DNA from: Bog-105 sp965277435
GTDB lineage: Bacteria; Acidobacteriota; Terriglobia; Bryobacterales; Bryobacteraceae
Direction of reading: 5' to 3'
Length of the DNA stretch: 64,000 nucleotides
Assembly (NCBI GenBank): GCA_965277435.1
Contig: OZ255821.1
Location: forward strand, 5,332,001 to 5,396,000
The notes beneath the pieces are model-generated. The model ran no database searches. It worked only from the letters and a program-made list of their open reading frames with translations, and had not been told where the DNA came from. The position numbers and the translations under genes are program-made. Every line of letters starts with the position of its first letter. Position 1 is the first letter of the stretch. Positions 26,891 to 35,587 of this stretch are shown here, in pieces.

Positions 26891-26901
26891 TTGACAGTCA
26901 A
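26891..26901. promoter_or_regulatory. perfect palindrome TTGACAGTCAA in a divergent intergenic region
   Basis: The 11-base palindrome contains a TTGACA box and sits between the HEAT-like gene and the chimeric phosphoesterase gene. It may be an operator or a promoter element left from a deleted gene start. Evidence is the symmetry only. Confidence 0.25.
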
Positions 26902-26931
26902 CTTTTATCGTGAGTCACTCGTTGTGAACAT

Positions 26932-27768
26932 GTGGTAGTAATCGTCCAGGAGAATCGCACGCCCGACAACCTCTTCCAGGGGCTATGCGCACCACCTTAT
27001 CAAACCGGGGCTTCTTGCGGCAGCACACTAGCCAGCGGGCATTATGACATTCAAACAAACAATTGGACGAATAAGAACTCACCGAATGGCGTTACTCAGC
27101 CGGGCTTGGTTTATCTCGCGCACGCCTATGACCTGAGCCATGCGCATTCTGCCTTTACCGCCATGTGCGATGTGGATCCCGCCACAGGCAACTGCAAAAT
27201 GGACGGCGCGGGCGACATTAAATGTAGTGGGAAGTGCCTACCTCAACCGCAATTCCGCTATGTGAGTAAGTCGGTAGGCCAGTTGAACCCTTATCTCGAC
27301 CTCGCAACACAGTATGGCTGGGCCAACTATATGTTCCAGACTAACCAGGGTCCAAGTTATCCGGCACACCAGTACATATTCGGGGTACTTTTAAGTGACA
27401 GCGTCACTGTTAATAAGTCCAATTCGCTTTCCTATGTTTCTTCCGGCCCGCTCTCGTTTACATTGCTGGCCGGTCATTACTATGACATTGGTGCGGTGTT
27501 CAGCGGGACTGCGATTAACTACACGTATGACTTTACTTCGGATTCGGAAAATGGAATCAGTTCTATTGTGAGCGCTCAAAACGAAGCTAACTTTGCGAAT
27601 CCTGTTCAGGTTGAACACGGAGGCGTCTCAGATATCAGTATCCGACTGTCCTCGCCATCCGCGGCGACCCCCGAACCAGCAACCGCCACACTCGGCATTC
27701 TCGGCTTGGGATTCGTGGTTTTGGCCGCCTGCCTGCGAAAACGGGATGCCCCACCGCCGCTAGGATAG
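26932..27768 (+). pseudogene. chimeric remnant: phosphoesterase N-terminal segment joined to a PEP-CTERM protein tail
   Basis: The frame opens in VVVIVQENRTPDNLFQGL, the first conserved block of phospholipase C/acid-phosphatase-type phosphoesterases (QENRTxDN). It starts too far in: there is no signal peptide, and a stop (TGA 26911) lies 7 codons upstream. Phosphoesterase homology runs to about residue 146 (SYPAHQYIFG). It then changes abruptly to a beta-rich segment and a PEP-CTERM tail (ATPEPATATLGIL, hydrophobic helix, CLRKR). This looks like a deletion fusing two secreted-protein genes. It may be non-functional, or secreted only if a start exists that I cannot see. Confidence 0.7.
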
Positions 27769-27773
27769 CAGTC

Positions 27774-29876
27774 ATGCGCATTGCCGCGTTGGGCTGTTTC
27801 TTTTTACTTCGTCTGAATGCCACTGCGGCGCCTGCGAAACCACCATTCACATTCGAGGCCATGATGCGGCTGCAGCGCATCGACGATCCTCAACTTTCGC
27901 CAGACGGCAGAACAGTCGCCTTCAGTGTCCAAACTGTCGATCTCCCGAACAACACCAAACCGACCCAGATCTATACCGTGGCAGTCGACGGGGGCGCACC
28001 GCAGCTAATCACCCACGAAGGTAGATCCAACACCCGCCCGCGCTGGACACCCGATCCAAAACGCCTCTTGTTCGTCTCCGATCGCAGTGGTGGCTCACAG
28101 GTCTGGTCAATGAACGCCGATGGCTCCGGTGCGAAGGCAATCACTAACCTGCCCACTGAAGCCGATGGGGTCACGCTCTCGCCCGACGGGCGCTTGATCC
28201 TTTTCACCAGCAACGTCTATCCCGAATGCACCGGCACTAACTACGACAGCACTTGTAACAAACGCAAACTCGATGCCGAAGCGGCCGGGAAGATGAAGGC
28301 GCGCGTTTATGATTCGCTGCTATACCGGCACTGGACGCACTATGAAGGCGCCCGACGTCAGCACCTCTTGATTCAATCTGCCGACGGTTCAGGCATCCCG
28401 CGCGATCTGACACCAGGTTCGCTGAACACACCGCCTTTCGCCCTTGGCGGCCCGGAAGCGTACGCTTTCTCTCCCGATAGCTCGCAAGTCACTTACGTCT
28501 CGAACACCGACCCGGATCGCTCCACCAGCACGAATTCCGATCTGTTCACTGTGCCCGTCGCGGGAGGCGAAGCCAAGCGCATCACTACGAATCCCGGCGC
28601 CGATGAAGGCCCAGTCTATTCGCCCGATGGAAGATATCTCGCCTATCGCACCCAAACCAAAGCCGGCTACGAAAGCGATCAGTGGCGTCTCGCTGTCATG
28701 GATCTGCAAAGCGGCAGCATGTCGACCGTAGGCGAATCGCTTGATCGCTGGGTGGAAGAGTACACCTTCTCGCCCGATTCCGCCAATATATTCTTCACGA
28801 CCGACGATCACGGCACCAGCCCGTTATTAATGACTCCTGTTACCGGAGGGCCGGTGCGAACCATCGCACAAGGGCCGACCTCAGTGAGTTCGGTCCATTT
28901 TTCTCGCGACGACAACACGATGATCTATCTGGATCAAAGCGGCTCGCATCCGCCGGAGATCAACAAGGCGCTTTCAAAAGGCGGCGCGGGCGTTCCGCTC
29001 ACCCATCTCAACGATGCCGTGACGAGCGCTTATCAGCTCACGCCGCTCGAACGAATTGCCGTCGAGAGCGGAACGGACGGAACAAAAGTGGAGAGCTTCA
29101 TAGTCAAGCCGCCCGGCTTCAATGCCGGCACTCGCTATCCAGTTCTATTCGCCCTGCATGGCGGTCCGGAAGGCGACTGGGGCGAGCAATGGAGTTATCG
29201 CTGGAATGCGCAGGTCTTCGCGGGCGCTGGTTACGTCGTGGTTCTGCCAAATCCGCATGGCTCGATCGGGTACGGGCAAGCCTTCACCGACGCGGTAAAT
29301 GGAGACTGGGGAGGCCGTGCTTACGACGACGTTATGGCCACGGTCGAATATATGAGCAAGCTTCCCTATGTCGACCAAAACAAACTGGTAGCGGCAGGGG
29401 GTTCGTACGGCGGCTACCTGATCGATTGGATTCTCGGCCATACCGACCGTTTTCGTGCGCTCGTGTCGCATGCCGGCGTCTACGATTTGCGGAGTGAAGC
29501 CGGCACGACGGAGGAGCTTTGGTTTCCTAAGTGGGAATTTCAAGGCTTTCCGTGGGAGAACGCAGAGCTCTACGATAAGTGGTCGCCGAGTAATTTTGTG
29601 AAAGATTTCAAAACGCCGACACTGGTGACCCACGGCGAACTCGACTATCGTGTTCCGATTGGGCAGGGGCAACAACTATTCACTGCTCTGCAACAGATAA
29701 AAGTCCCCTCGAAGCTCGTTCAGTTCCCGGACGAAGGCCACTGGATTTTGAAACCGCAGAATAGCCAGTTTTGGTATCGAACGGTAATCGATTGGCTCGA
29801 CAGTTACACGCACGCCGGCCGGAAGTTCCACGTCTCTGCGATAAAACTACTGGCCGCGCAGGCTGCGGCGCACTAA
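27774..29876 (+). CDS. S9 family peptidase (acylaminoacyl/dipeptidyl peptidase type)
   Basis: The 700-residue secreted serine peptidase has a signal peptide (residues 1-20), an N-terminal TolB/PD40 propeller at about 30-400 with SPDG blade motifs, and a C-terminal alpha/beta hydrolase. The hydrolase has the nucleophile in GGSYGGY (Ser544), the acid in THGELDYRVP and histidine in DEGHWI. The propeller restricts access to short peptides. It starts 5 bases after the chimeric PEP-CTERM gene. Its last 30 bases overlap the 3' end of the convergent YagU-like gene. Confidence 0.93.
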   Translation: MRIAALGCFFLLRLNATAAPAKPPFTFEAMMRLQRIDDPQLSPDGRTVAFSVQTVDLPNNTKPTQIYTVAVDGGAPQLITHEGRSNTRPRWTPDPKRLLFVSDRSGGSQVWSMNADGSGAKAITNLPTEADGVTLSPDGRLILFTSNVYPECTGTNYDSTCNKRKLDAEAAGKMKARVYDSLLYRHWTHYEGARRQHLLIQSADGSGIPRDLTPGSLNTPPFALGGPEAYAFSPDSSQVTYVSNTDPDRSTSTNSDLFTVPVAGGEAKRITTNPGADEGPVYSPDGRYLAYRTQTKAGYESDQWRLAVMDLQSGSMSTVGESLDRWVEEYTFSPDSANIFFTTDDHGTSPLLMTPVTGGPVRTIAQGPTSVSSVHFSRDDNTMIYLDQSGSHPPEINKALSKGGAGVPLTHLNDAVTSAYQLTPLERIAVESGTDGTKVESFIVKPPGFNAGTRYPVLFALHGGPEGDWGEQWSYRWNAQVFAGAGYVVVLPNPHGSIGYGQAFTDAVNGDWGGRAYDDVMATVEYMSKLPYVDQNKLVAAGGSYGGYLIDWILGHTDRFRALVSHAGVYDLRSEAGTTEELWFPKWEFQGFPWENAELYDKWSPSNFVKDFKTPTLVTHGELDYRVPIGQGQQLFTALQQIKVPSKLVQFPDEGHWILKPQNSQFWYRTVIDWLDSYTHAGRKFHVSAIKLLAAQAAAH

Positions 29877-30314
29877 CTCGGTGGTTACACCAAAAATGCT
29901 GTGCGTCACCAGTTCGCTCAACTGCTCGCGCGCCGGTTGAGCGGTGGGCGGAGCAGACAACTTGAATAGTGGCACTACCGATTCATGAGTCAGAGCCAGC
30001 AGGACCAGGCCGAATCCCGCTCCAAAACCGACACGCACCAGAGGATAATTTTCCGCGAGCAGGCCGTACATTCCGCCGGTAAGCGCGCCGAAAACGTAGT
30101 GAATGCCTTGCATCGAAACCGTCTTCTGTGTTTCGTCCAAAGGATGGCCGGCCACTCGCTCGGCGAGCACCACCGGCGGCGGCGTCTGGCCCTGCGTGCG
30201 GGGAGGATAGATTGCCTCGCCGAGCGCCTTCATCGCCGATCCAGCCAGTCCGCCAATGGCCCCGGCTAGAAAACCGCGCCGCAGGCAAGTCTCAGTACTT
30301 TGCAGGAACGCCAT
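29847..30314 (-). CDS. YagU-like membrane protein (DUF1440)
   Basis: From ATG 30314 this is a protein of 155 residues with three hydrophobic segments: GFLAGAIGGLAGSAMKAL, IHYVFGALTGGMYGLLA and FGAGFGLVLLALTHES. The PPR-containing loop after the first helix and the pattern of Gly-rich helices fit DUF1440/YagU. Longer in-frame starts at 30353 (MKCWFF) and 30545 exist; the 30545 one would overlap the NRAMP-like gene. Function is unknown; YagU has been linked to acid resistance in E. coli. It converges on the S9 peptidase with a 30-base overlap. Confidence 0.7.
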   Translation of the reverse strand: MAFLQSTETCLRRGFLAGAIGGLAGSAMKALGEAIYPPRTQGQTPPPVVLAERVAGHPLDETQKTVSMQGIHYVFGALTGGMYGLLAENYPLVRVGFGAGFGLVLLALTHESVVPLFKLSAPPTAQPAREQLSELVTHSIFGVTTELVRRSLRGQ

Positions 30315-30405
30315 ATTGATACTGATGCGCCCAGTAAAAAACCAGCACTTCATTTTTCCGCAACGCCTGTAGTCAAGAATAGGAATTCGCACTTCGACGA
30401 TTCTC

Positions 30406-31680
30406 ATGACGCAAACCGCCATACGCCGGAGACCCACATTCGGATTGATCAGCGCGCGCTTGTTCGCCTTCCTCGCCGTTCTCGGGCCTGGCTTTATCAC
30501 GGCTAACGTCGACAACGATCCCGGCGGTATTCTTACGTATTCCAACGCCGGCGCGCAATACGGCTACACGCTTCTCTGGACGCTGATTCCGACCACCATC
30601 GCGCTCATTGTTGTTCAGGAAATGGCTGCGCGGATGGGCGCCATCACCGGCAAAGGACTTTCTGATCTTATTCGTGAAGAGTTCGGCCTGCGCGCTACGT
30701 TCTTCACCATGCTGGTGCTCGGTTGTGCGGATTTCGGCAACATCGTGGCGGAGTTCGCCGGTCTTGCTTCCGGCATGGGCATCTTTGGCATTACCAAGTA
30801 TCTGGCCGTACCCGCCGGCGCAGTTCTTGTCTGGACTCTCATCGTTCGCGGCCGCTACAAGCCGGTAGAACGCATCCTGATCGTAGCTTCGCTGATTTAC
30901 TTCGCGTATCCAATCTCAGCTTTTCTGGCAAAACCGAACTGGCACGTGGCGCTCGAAAACACCTTCTGGCCAGCTGCTGGTTTCAGTTTCAACCCGGGTT
31001 ACCTGGCGGTCATTGTTGGCTTAATCGGCACCACCATCACACCCTGGATGCAATTCTATCTGCAAGCCGCCGTAGTCGAGCGCGGCGTCGATGCCCGTCA
31101 TTACAGCCTGTGCCGTCTTGATGTGATTATCGGTTGCATCGTCACCGATGTGATTGCTTTCTTCATCGTGGTCGCTTGCGCGGCTACGATATACAGTCCC
31201 AACCGGCCCGAATTGACTGACGTCGCGCAAGCGGCTCTGGCGCTGAAACCGTTCGCCGGCCAGTTCGCCGCCATCCTGTTTGCGATCGGACTCATTAACG
31301 CCTCGCTGCTTTCCGCCGCCATCCTGCCGCTGGCTACTTCGTACAACATCTGCGAAGGTCTCGGTTTCGAGTCGGGCATCGACAAACGTTTCTCGGAAGC
31401 GCCGATTTTTTATTGGCTTTATACGCTGCTGATCGGCGGAGGCGCGCTGTGCGTTCTGCTCATTCGCAATAGTTTTCTGCTCAAGTTCATTCTGTATTCG
31501 CAGATGGCCAATGGCATCCTCTTGCCGTTCGTGCTCGTCTACATGCTGCTCTTGATAAATCGTCCACGGTTGATGGGCAATTTCAAAAACAAGCCCTGGC
31601 AAAACGCCATTGCCTGGACCACTGCGGTATCCATGATTCTGCTCGCGGTCGTGTGGCTCTATAACGGGCTGGCGGGTTGA
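30406..31680 (+). CDS. NRAMP-like divalent metal transporter with altered metal-site motifs
   Basis: The 424-residue protein with about 11 membrane helices has an NRAMP layout, including GVDARHY in a cytoplasmic loop and TTITPWMQFYLQ in the sixth helix. NRAMPs normally bind transition metals with DPGN in helix 1 and a methionine in MPH of helix 6. Here the first is DPGG (D38-P39-G40-G41) and the second is TPW. The loss of the methionine suggests the non-canonical branch, in which magnesium or other hard cations may be the substrate. That is an inference from family knowledge, and the cargo is unproven. Confidence 0.85.
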   Translation: MTQTAIRRRPTFGLISARLFAFLAVLGPGFITANVDNDPGGILTYSNAGAQYGYTLLWTLIPTTIALIVVQEMAARMGAITGKGLSDLIREEFGLRATFFTMLVLGCADFGNIVAEFAGLASGMGIFGITKYLAVPAGAVLVWTLIVRGRYKPVERILIVASLIYFAYPISAFLAKPNWHVALENTFWPAAGFSFNPGYLAVIVGLIGTTITPWMQFYLQAAVVERGVDARHYSLCRLDVIIGCIVTDVIAFFIVVACAATIYSPNRPELTDVAQAALALKPFAGQFAAILFAIGLINASLLSAAILPLATSYNICEGLGFESGIDKRFSEAPIFYWLYTLLIGGGALCVLLIRNSFLLKFILYSQMANGILLPFVLVYMLLLINRPRLMGNFKNKPWQNAIAWTTAVSMILLAVVWLYNGLAG

Positions 31681-31700
31681 GGCAAAAGCAGAAAAGATGA

Positions 31701-31721
31701 CAGGCTAAAGCCTACCCTACG
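31701..31721. repeat. dispersed palindromic repeat (REP-like), degenerate copy
   Basis: CAGGCTAAAGCCTACCCTACG differs by one base from the copy at 48715-48735, where the hairpin arms are perfect. It lies in the 193-base gap after the NRAMP-like gene. The rest of the gap (31722-31873) shows nothing further that I can identify. Confidence 0.6.
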
Positions 31722-31873
31722 TTCTTGGGGCCAAGCCCAACCCGATGCGGACATTGTTTTCGCCGATTTTACGCCTGGCCGTCGCGGCGCAACCTCTTAT
31801 CGTGAAGTCTATTTAACTATCCCGAGGGATCCAGATCACCTTCGGAATGATACGATCAGGCTAGCCGAGCGAC

Positions 31874-33433
31874 ATGAGCACCTCCACGCTTCCGCCTAGC
31901 ATCACACCGGAAACCTCCTCTCACCGCCTGGAACTGCCGTTCGAGCCGCTGCCGCAGTTTCGCCAGAACACACTCGAAGAGACGCCGGAGCGCGCCGCGA
32001 ATCAGGGCAAGCGCATCGGCATCTTTATCGTTGCGTACAATGCGCTCACCACGCTTAGCAATGTCCTGAAACGCATTACTCCTGAAGTCTGGAAGAATGT
32101 CGAGCAGGTGGTGGTTTTCGACGACGCCAGTCCCGATGCCACCTATGAACTAGCCGTCGGCATTCAAGCCATGACGAACTTGCCGAAGCTGCGCGTGCTG
32201 AAGCATACGCAGAATCTCGGCTACGGCGGGAATCAGAAGGCCGGCTACCGCTACTTTATAGAACAGGGTTTCGACATCGTGGTGTTACTGCACGGCGATG
32301 GTCAATACGCCCCTGAACTGCTGTCTCACATGTACGCGCCGCTGGTGCGAGGCGAAGCGGATGCCGTGTTCGGCTCACGCATGACGAAGGATTTTGGCGG
32401 CCCGCTCAAGGGCGGCATGCCGCTCTACAAATATGCCGGTAACCGGGTTCTGACTGCTTTCGAAAACCGGGCGCTCGGACTCAATCTTACCGAGTTTCAT
32501 AGCGGCTATCGCGCCTACAACCTTCACGCTCTCCGGCGCATTCATCTCGACCAGCTGACGGACGATTTTCACTTCGATACCGAAATCATCATCAAGCTCC
32601 ATCATCAGAACTTTCGCATTAAGGAAGTCCCGATTCCGACGTTTTACGGTGACGAGATCTGCCGCGTCAATGGCATGAAGTACGCCAAGGCCATAGTCCG
32701 CGCGGTTCATCGCTACAAGCAGACGTCGCGAGCGGTAAGGAGCTATCCGGAATACGCGGAATACTTTTTCCCGTATGCGATCAAACGCAGCCGCTACTCG
32801 ACGCACGATTACGCCTCGCGTTTAGTCGGCACTGGACAGCGGGTGCTCGACATAGGCTGCGGGGATGGGTCATTTGGAGCCGAACTGAGTCGATCCGGTA
32901 ACGCTGTAACAGGAGTGGACAGCACGACCAACGTGCCTTGTGACGCTGGTTACCAAAACGTTGTCGATGCCGATCTGGAACGCGGGCTGGGAACGCTGTC
33001 ACGCGTCGCAGGAGATCAGTTCGACAGAATCCTGCTGCTCGACCGGCTGGAACATTTGCGCGATCCTGGCCCGCTGCTGGAAGATTGCCGCCGTCTGCTC
33101 GATGCGCATGGCAAGCTCGTTGTCTCGGTTCCGAACGCAGTGAACTTCACGGTTCGTTTGATGGTCCTGCTCGGCATGTTCCGCTACGCAGATCGCGGTA
33201 TTCTCGACTGGTCGCATCTGCGCTTCTTCACGCGTCAGACTGTGAAATCGCTGGTTGAAAAGCATGGGTTCAAAGTGACGGCAGCCCACTTTACGGTGGT
33301 GCCTCTCGAGCGCGTAGTGCCTATGGAGCCAAGCAATGTGGTCCTGCGAGCCGCCAACCGGATGCTGCGGGTAGCGACATCTCTTCTGCCCGGCTTTATG
33401 GCCTATGAAATTGTTTTGGTTGCCGAACGTTAA
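31874..33433 (+). CDS. glycosyltransferase family 2 fused to a class I SAM methyltransferase
   Basis: The 519-residue protein has two enzymes in one chain. A GT2 domain (about residues 45-280) resembles dolichol-phosphate mannosyltransferase: GIFIVAYNALTTL, then VVFDDASPDAT and the acceptor-side LHGDGQY (DxD-like). A class I methyltransferase (about 300-460) follows, with motif I VLDIGCGDGSFG, then LLLDRLEHLRDP and LVVSVPNAVNF. It has no membrane helices of its own. Such fusions suggest a sugar is transferred to a lipid or polymer and methylated, but the products are unknown. It stands alone, 193 bases after the NRAMP-like gene and convergent with the next gene. Confidence 0.88.
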   Translation: MSTSTLPPSITPETSSHRLELPFEPLPQFRQNTLEETPERAANQGKRIGIFIVAYNALTTLSNVLKRITPEVWKNVEQVVVFDDASPDATYELAVGIQAMTNLPKLRVLKHTQNLGYGGNQKAGYRYFIEQGFDIVVLLHGDGQYAPELLSHMYAPLVRGEADAVFGSRMTKDFGGPLKGGMPLYKYAGNRVLTAFENRALGLNLTEFHSGYRAYNLHALRRIHLDQLTDDFHFDTEIIIKLHHQNFRIKEVPIPTFYGDEICRVNGMKYAKAIVRAVHRYKQTSRAVRSYPEYAEYFFPYAIKRSRYSTHDYASRLVGTGQRVLDIGCGDGSFGAELSRSGNAVTGVDSTTNVPCDAGYQNVVDADLERGLGTLSRVAGDQFDRILLLDRLEHLRDPGPLLEDCRRLLDAHGKLVVSVPNAVNFTVRLMVLLGMFRYADRGILDWSHLRFFTRQTVKSLVEKHGFKVTAAHFTVVPLERVVPMEPSNVVLRAANRMLRVATSLLPGFMAYEIVLVAER

Positions 33434-33439
33434 ACATTA

Positions 33440-35554
33440 CTACTCGGCATCCATCACGCAACGAAAGCCCAACGTAGCGGCCCGATCATAACTCTCCGCC
33501 ATGAGCAGGAGCTTGCCGTGCTGATCGTTCCGGTATGCCTGCGGAAAGTACCATTTCGAGCCCTGCGGTTGGTAATAGCTGCCGCCGCGCAGAATCGCCG
33601 CACGCGTGTGCTCGTCTTCGTACTCGTCGGTCCACTGCCAGACATTGCCCACCAGATCCATTACGCCCGCTGCACTCACTCCAGCCGGATGCGCATCGAC
33701 ACCGTCTGGCGCGCGCAGGGTTCGCATCTTATCGGGAGTGGGTACAGCGGTCGCGCGCCACTCATTACCCCACGGATACGCGCGACCCTCCTCTCCTTGT
33801 GACGCCAGCTGCCACTCCCATTCATGCGGCAGACGCTTGCCTGCCCATTTTGCGAACGCCCTGGCATCTTCGAGTGAGACCCACGTCACAGGCTTTTTAT
33901 CCCAGCCTGCCGGAAACTCGCCATTCTTCCAATCGCGCAGAAAGTTTCCGGCATCGCGTGGGTGATACTGCGCGGCGTCCAGGAATCTCTTGAACTCCGC
34001 ATTCGTCACTGGATATTTGTCGATGTAGAAAGTCTTAGTCTGCAGGCGGTGGCGATGGTAACGCCGGGGCGAATCGTCCCATGGATACTGAACGTCGACG
34101 CCGATATCGTTCGATCCCTCGATCTCTATGCCTTCTACTTTGAATTCGAAACTGGCCGCAGGGATTTTGATCATTCCGGCGGGCGCCTTCGTCGGCACGG
34201 CGGTTTTCGGAATGTCGATCAGCTTCTGCGATAGGGTTTTCCATTCGCTGGAGAAGTGCGAAAGAGGCTCAGCTGTCATGTCCCGCATTTCCGCCATCAA
34301 CTTCGATATTTGTTTCGGAGGCTCGTGGTCAGAAGCGAAAATCGCTCCGAAGCCGTGCGCCTCAATCGAAAACGGCACGCTCTTACTAATTGGTTTGACC
34401 TCCAAGCCGTGATACAGGTCGAAATATCGCAAACCATTCTCCGCCGCTATTGACGCACCTTTCACGTCATATTCGTTGCGATTGACCACCGTCCAGACAC
34501 TCTCTTGCGCACGTTTCCAGCGACTCGCATAAACCCCGTTGGCTTCGATGGGCGCCAGCGGTTCCCAGTCGTTGCTCACCAGAAACGGGGCTACCGCACG
34601 CTCGATTGTGGCGACCCGGCGCGTCGCTTCTGCATCCCGTGGAGTGATGCCGTTCCAGATACCCCAGACATTCTCCCAGCTTTCCCATCCCACGCCGTTA
34701 AAGAAAGCAAACTGCAGATCGTCGGTCTTGCTACGCTTCCAGCGATCGGAGATATTCACCATGTGGCGATGCTCCAGCCATTTGAAACGATCGACGGCCG
34801 GTACCGGAGTGAATGTATACTGGCCCCAAGTCATTACATTCCAGGCCAAAGCCTCATCCGACGGGCTGACCTCCGGCTGAAACACCAGCGGATGACCAAC
34901 TTTTTCCGCGGCTACAGAGAAGGCTAGGGGAACGCCCTCTTGGGTATCGCCATTCACGCCGTCCGCACCTATCTCTTTCATCATTTCCGCGATCGCTTGC
35001 GTCCACGGCATGCCCGGATCGCGCGTTCCCTGATCCCACATCATCATCGGGAACAGCACGCGCACGCCGCGCCGGTGGAAATCCGCCACCATGGCGCGAA
35101 CACCTTCCACGCCACCCGGCATCGCCCGGATCATGTCGTGCTGATTGCGATTGTCGATACCCATGTTCGGATAAGTCGGCCAGATCAGGACGGCATCGAT
35201 GCCGCCGTAACGCGTTTTCAGATCGTCGAGATACCGGTCTACCGTGTATTTGCCCAACGCGGGATCATAAAAATAGCGATCCTGCACCATCATCTGCGGC
35301 TGCATAAAACTCGACTGAGTCCATGCGAACGCCGGATCGCTGTAGCGCTGCGCGTCGAATCCGATACGTATCAGGTGTTCCGCACGCCAATGCCTGATGT
35401 CGTCCAGCCATTTTGCGTGCTCGTCCGGTAAACACGGGTCGCTAGCGCAGATCGGGGCTGGGATCTGCTGCCCTTTCGGCGGGAAGCGTGTGTCTTGCGC
35501 CTGGCACAACACTCCAGGCATGATCAATAACCAAACAGCGAGAAGGCGCTTCAC
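33440..35554 (-). CDS. secreted barrel protein with C-terminal SUMF1/formylglycine-enzyme-like domain
   Basis: This 704-residue protein has a signal peptide (1-20, ending LCQAQ). Residues about 40-420 look like a glycoside-hydrolase-type TIM barrel (GIDAVLIWPTYPNMG, ADFHRRGVRVLFPMMMWD, IGADGVNGDTQEG). From about 435 a formylglycine-generating-enzyme fold begins (DKYPVTNAEFKRFL, VTWVSLEDARAFAKWAGKRLP, GNVWQWTDE, ILRGGSYY, LGFRCV). The active-site cysteine pair expected after RGGSY is absent, so it is more likely a carbohydrate- or ligand-binding fold than a true sulfatase activator. Substrate unknown. It is downstream of an oxidoreductase on the same strand. Confidence 0.82.
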   Translation of the reverse strand: MKRLLAVWLLIMPGVLCQAQDTRFPPKGQQIPAPICASDPCLPDEHAKWLDDIRHWRAEHLIRIGFDAQRYSDPAFAWTQSSFMQPQMMVQDRYFYDPALGKYTVDRYLDDLKTRYGGIDAVLIWPTYPNMGIDNRNQHDMIRAMPGGVEGVRAMVADFHRRGVRVLFPMMMWDQGTRDPGMPWTQAIAEMMKEIGADGVNGDTQEGVPLAFSVAAEKVGHPLVFQPEVSPSDEALAWNVMTWGQYTFTPVPAVDRFKWLEHRHMVNISDRWKRSKTDDLQFAFFNGVGWESWENVWGIWNGITPRDAEATRRVATIERAVAPFLVSNDWEPLAPIEANGVYASRWKRAQESVWTVVNRNEYDVKGASIAAENGLRYFDLYHGLEVKPISKSVPFSIEAHGFGAIFASDHEPPKQISKLMAEMRDMTAEPLSHFSSEWKTLSQKLIDIPKTAVPTKAPAGMIKIPAASFEFKVEGIEIEGSNDIGVDVQYPWDDSPRRYHRHRLQTKTFYIDKYPVTNAEFKRFLDAAQYHPRDAGNFLRDWKNGEFPAGWDKKPVTWVSLEDARAFAKWAGKRLPHEWEWQLASQGEEGRAYPWGNEWRATAVPTPDKMRTLRAPDGVDAHPAGVSAAGVMDLVGNVWQWTDEYEDEHTRAAILRGGSYYQPQGSKWYFPQAYRNDQHGKLLLMAESYDRAATLGFRCVMDAE

Positions 35555-35587
35555 GAACTGCTATTGTACGTGGCGCGCGCAGCGACT

